Shown here in pieces: positions 56,744-59,004 of a DNA stretch of 59,004 bases. Under the pieces are notes generated by a model, which ran no database searches, had not been told where the DNA came from, and saw only the letters and a program-made list of their open reading frames with translations. Position numbers and translations under genes: made by a program. This stretch comes from a virus. Position 1 is the stretch's first letter. Each line of letters opens with the position of its first letter. The stretch spans positions 1 through 59,004 of the IMG/VR virus record IMGVR_UViG_3300027909_000023. One strand, given 5' to 3'.

Positions 56744-57784
56744 CTAGACCGCGCCCAGCAGCTGCCGCGCCTCAGCGAAGGCTGCGGCCTTCACCTCGGC
56801 ATTGCCGCCGAACAGGGCGGACTCGAACGCGTTCTGGCGGCCGGCGTCGCTCTTCGCCTCAGCCGGCCGAACGTGGTCGAAGTACTCGCTCACGGCGTTC
56901 ACCGTGGCCCAGAGGCTGGCGCTGCCGTCGCGGGTGTCGACCAGCTGGTTCGCCATGGCCGCGCCCCGGCCGGCGTGAACCAACCGCGCCACGGTCTCAC
57001 GCCGCGCCTGAATCACCGGGGCCACGGTCGCGGCCTTCGCGTCAGTGTTCGGGATGACGCTGTCGATGTAGGCGACGATCTGCTGGGCGCTGAGCCGCTT
57101 GGCGGCCATGCCGGCGAAGGTGTCGCCGGTCGTCTTCAGCGCCTCCATCAGCTTGCGGACAATGCCGGCGGCCTCGTCGAGCCGCGCCGACGCGCTCGCG
57201 GTGTGGCGAATGCTGATCCACGCCTTGCGGCCGTTGGTCGCCATGTTCAGGGTGTTCTGGCAGACGACGCGCACCGACGTGCCCAGCCCCTGCACCGACA
57301 TGTTGCCGTCGTGGCCCCAGTGCAGCAGGAAGTACCCGCGCACGTCGTCGCCCGCCACCGGCGTGATCGTCGCGTCCGCGAGCCGCATGAGCATCCAGCA
57401 GCGTTCGCCCTGCCCCAGCACGCCGGCCACAGCCGGGACGCAGCCGAACTCCTCCGCCAGCACCCGCAGGATCGAGACGTTTTCCTCGTTCTGGGTGTGG
57501 GTGTAGCCGTCGCCGACGGGGCCGAAGACAGCCGCGACGGTGCCATCCGCCGCGAAGCGGACGCTGATCTTGTGGCCGCGCACCTCGGTGCCGTCGGGGA
57601 GGTGCATCGGGACGCTGCCCACCTGATACCGCATCTGGGCCGCGTCGAGCGCCACGTCCACGTAGGTGGCGGGCGTGGCCTCCCGCATCAGCTTCAGCAC
57701 GTTGTTGCCGAGGTTGTGCCACGCCGGCCCGTCGATGTAGGCCATAGCGACGGTGTTGTTGAGGGTCGCGAGATTGTGTGCCAT
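56744..57784 (-). CDS. DUF932 phage/plasmid-like protein
   Basis: 346 residues. N-terminus AMAYIDGPAWHNLGNNVLKL (W-H-x-L-G) and the middle VGDGYTHTQNEENVSILRVL match the DUF932 (TIGR03299) family of phage and plasmid proteins. The C-terminal third is helical (AGIVRKLMEALKTTGDTFAG). Family members are widespread on mobile elements; their function is not established. First gene downstream (- strand) of the repeat-rich non-coding region. Confidence 0.88.
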   Translation of the reverse strand: MAHNLATLNNTVAMAYIDGPAWHNLGNNVLKLMREATPATYVDVALDAAQMRYQVGSVPMHLPDGTEVRGHKISVRFAADGTVAAVFGPVGDGYTHTQNEENVSILRVLAEEFGCVPAVAGVLGQGERCWMLMRLADATITPVAGDDVRGYFLLHWGHDGNMSVQGLGTSVRVVCQNTLNMATNGRKAWISIRHTASASARLDEAAGIVRKLMEALKTTGDTFAGMAAKRLSAQQIVAYIDSVIPNTDAKAATVAPVIQARRETVARLVHAGRGAAMANQLVDTRDGSASLWATVNAVSEYFDHVRPAEAKSDAGRQNAFESALFGGNAEVKAAAFAEARQLLGAV

Positions 57785-58404
57785 GTCGGTAACTCCTGCG
57801 AAAGGGCCGACTGCTCAGGCCGGCCGCGGTTGTCGGTTGGTTGCCTCGGGACGAGGTCCAAACGGCTCAGCTGCAGGCATCGTGCCATCTGGCAACCGGC
57901 CAGATTGCCAGCAAACGGCCGCAGCTGCCAGCGAGCCGCCTGCCAGATTGTCTGGAATACCTGCACTTTAGTCTGCCAAACCATACACTTTCCAGCCGGC
58001 CAGCAGCCGCCGGCCGCCGGCTCAGCCCCGCCCACCTGGTTAACATAACCCAGCTTCTCAGACGCGTGGGCTGTAAGTCGCACCGGCTCAGTAGGTTAGC
58101 GGCGCGCTCCGCGACGAAGGTCAGGCGAAACGGCCCGCCGGCCCGCTTCGCCGGCCTCGGCAGCTGGCGGGGCAGCCGGCCGCCGGCCCCGGCAGCTGGC
58201 GGGCGCCTCGACGCGGGCGGCTGGCGGGCGCCTCGACGCCGCCAGCTGGCGGCCAGCCTGCCAGCAGCTGGCGGCGGGCGCATTGTCCGCGAGGCCGTAG
58301 GGGGGAGAGGCGCGAGCGCCTGCACCCGGTATCAGCGATTTTTCAGCGATTTTTCAACTAAATTTTGAAAAAATCTGCGGAAAGCTGAGGAAAGCTGAGG
58401 ATCT
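57785..58404. other. Repeat-rich non-coding region
   Basis: 620 bases with no supported gene. It is rich in CTGCCAG/CTGGCAG and GCCGGC/CAGCTG short repeats. It has a 24-bp direct repeat (58191-58214 and 58216-58239, one mismatch) containing GGCGGGCGCCTCGACG, and ends in an AT-rich segment (58331-58378) with CAGCGATTTTT twice (58333, 58344) and GGAAAGCTGA twice (58379, 58389). Could be an origin, regulatory or packaging region. Confidence 0.6.
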
Positions 58405-58439
58405 GAAGGAAACGGGACCGAACGGCTCAGCTCGGTCCC
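58405..58439 (-). terminator. Rho-independent-type terminator of the 58464 gene
   Basis: GGGACCGA (58414-58421) pairs with TCGGTCCC (58432-58439), loop 10 bases. On the - strand the stem is followed by GTTTCCTT, a T-rich tail. It lies just after the stop of the partial gene at 58464. Confidence 0.65.
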
Positions 58440-58463
58440 TTGCGGTGGGTTGGGCGGGTGCGG

Positions 58464-59004
58464 CTATTCGTCGCGCTTCGGCTCGCCTGGCGGCTGGTTC
58501 TGCTGCGCCTGCTGCTGCTGAGCCATCTGGCCCTGCTGGAACTGCGGCATCATCCCGCCGGGGAACTGCGGTTTGTACGGGCTGCCGCCCCCGCCCGCGT
58601 TGCCGAGCAGCGGGTTGCCGCCCATGCCGCCGGCCTGCGGGTTGTTCATCAGCTGGCCGACGCCGCCCATCATGCCGGCCAGGCCACCGCCGGCCCCGAT
58701 GCCGCCGCCGATGCCGCCGCCCATGCCCATGGCGTTTTTCGCGTTCAGTCCCCAGGGGACGCTACTCTGGGTCTGGTTTGGGCCGCCCATGCCGGGAAGG
58801 CCGCGCAGCGACGGCAGGCTTTTCTTGATCCGGCTCATGAAGCTGCCGCCTTTTTGCTGGCCCAGCGTCGCCTTGAACGTCCCGAGCGCCCCGGGCAACG
58901 CCTGACCCGCGGGTTGGCCCTGGCCCCGCAGGTTGCCGGGTCCGTCGGTGAAGGCCTTGCCGCCGTTGACCTCCCCCTGCGCCGGTGGCATGCCGCCCAT
59001 CCCC
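58464..59004 (-). CDS. Gly/Met/Gln-rich protein, 5' end outside or at window edge
   Basis: At least 178 residues; an ATG occurs at 59000 but only four bases remain, so the true start may be further right. Central Gly/Met-rich low-complexity segment (GGGIGGGIGAGGGLAGMMGG) and a Gln/Pro-rich end, as in scaffold-like or structural head proteins. A second possible start is ATG 58838 (MSRIKKSLPSL). Terminated by the hairpin at 58414-58439. Opposite strand to the virion operon at the left end. Confidence 0.6.
   Translation of the reverse strand, partial: GMGGMPPAQGEVNGGKAFTDGPGNLRGQGQPAGQALPGALGTFKATLGQQKGGSFMSRIKKSLPSLRGLPGMGGPNQTQSSVPWGLNAKNAMGMGGGIGGGIGAGGGLAGMMGGVGQLMNNPQAGGMGGNPLLGNAGGGGSPYKPQFPGGMMPQFQQGQMAQQQQAQQNQPPGEPKRDE

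Overview
The window is a 59 kb, GC-rich (roughly two thirds G+C) stretch of a temperate tailed-phage genome or prophage. Short-tailed (podovirus-like) morphology is an inference. A + strand run of small head and tail-joining proteins leads into large internal virion proteins, one with a lytic transglycosylase domain, and no sheath, tape measure or baseplate gene is recognisable. Terminase, portal and an intact capsid gene are not visible, and both ends cut through genes, so the genome extends beyond the window. The host is a high-GC bacterium judging from composition, AGGAGG-type ribosome binding sites and a bacterial tRNA-Phe with encoded CCA; I cannot name it.

Layout. 1-24.5 kb (+ strand): virion genes. 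These are adaptor-like proteins, a lower-GC insert with a sialidase-like propeller (2.3-5 kb), tandem lectin-like paralogs, a repeat-tailed fibre-like protein, a 1333-residue tail protein, three large internal virion proteins and a small holin-like protein. 23.8-31.3 kb (mostly - strand): small regulators, a uracil-DNA glycosylase / 3'-5' exonuclease / family A DNA polymerase fusion, a GT2 glycosyltransferase, then the attachment region (two copies of a 26-bp direct repeat, a full tRNA-Phe gene, a tyrosine integrase and an excisionase-like protein). 31.2-44 kb (- strand): a long overlapping operon with five further glycosyltransferases or glycosyltransferase-associated proteins, three methyltransferases, a beta-helix protein, a PIF1/RecD-like helicase interrupted by an intein, and a cold-shock protein. 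44-48.3 kb (- strand): P-loop ATPase, zinc-ribbon protein and an iron-sulfur RecB-like nuclease, probably for replication or recombination.

48.3-49.7 kb is a switch region: two divergent HTH genes around a 340-bp control segment with perfect palindromes and tandem repeats. 49.7-58.5 kb holds a RepA-like ATPase next to an AT-rich, iteron-like segment, many small early-type proteins (several zinc-binding), a DUF932 protein and a repeat-rich non-coding region. The same repressor-like operator (TCACA-N3-TGTKA) recurs at four places, and an unrelated palindromic promoter block (centred on AAGCATATGCTT) is shared by promoters 30 kb apart.

How it fits together: the DNA polymerase, helicase, ATPases and nuclease form a phage replication set; integrase, excisionase-like protein and divergent HTH regulators run lysogeny; the glycosyltransferase/methyltransferase operon most plausibly remodels a glycan (host surface, virion or DNA) during infection or lysogeny.
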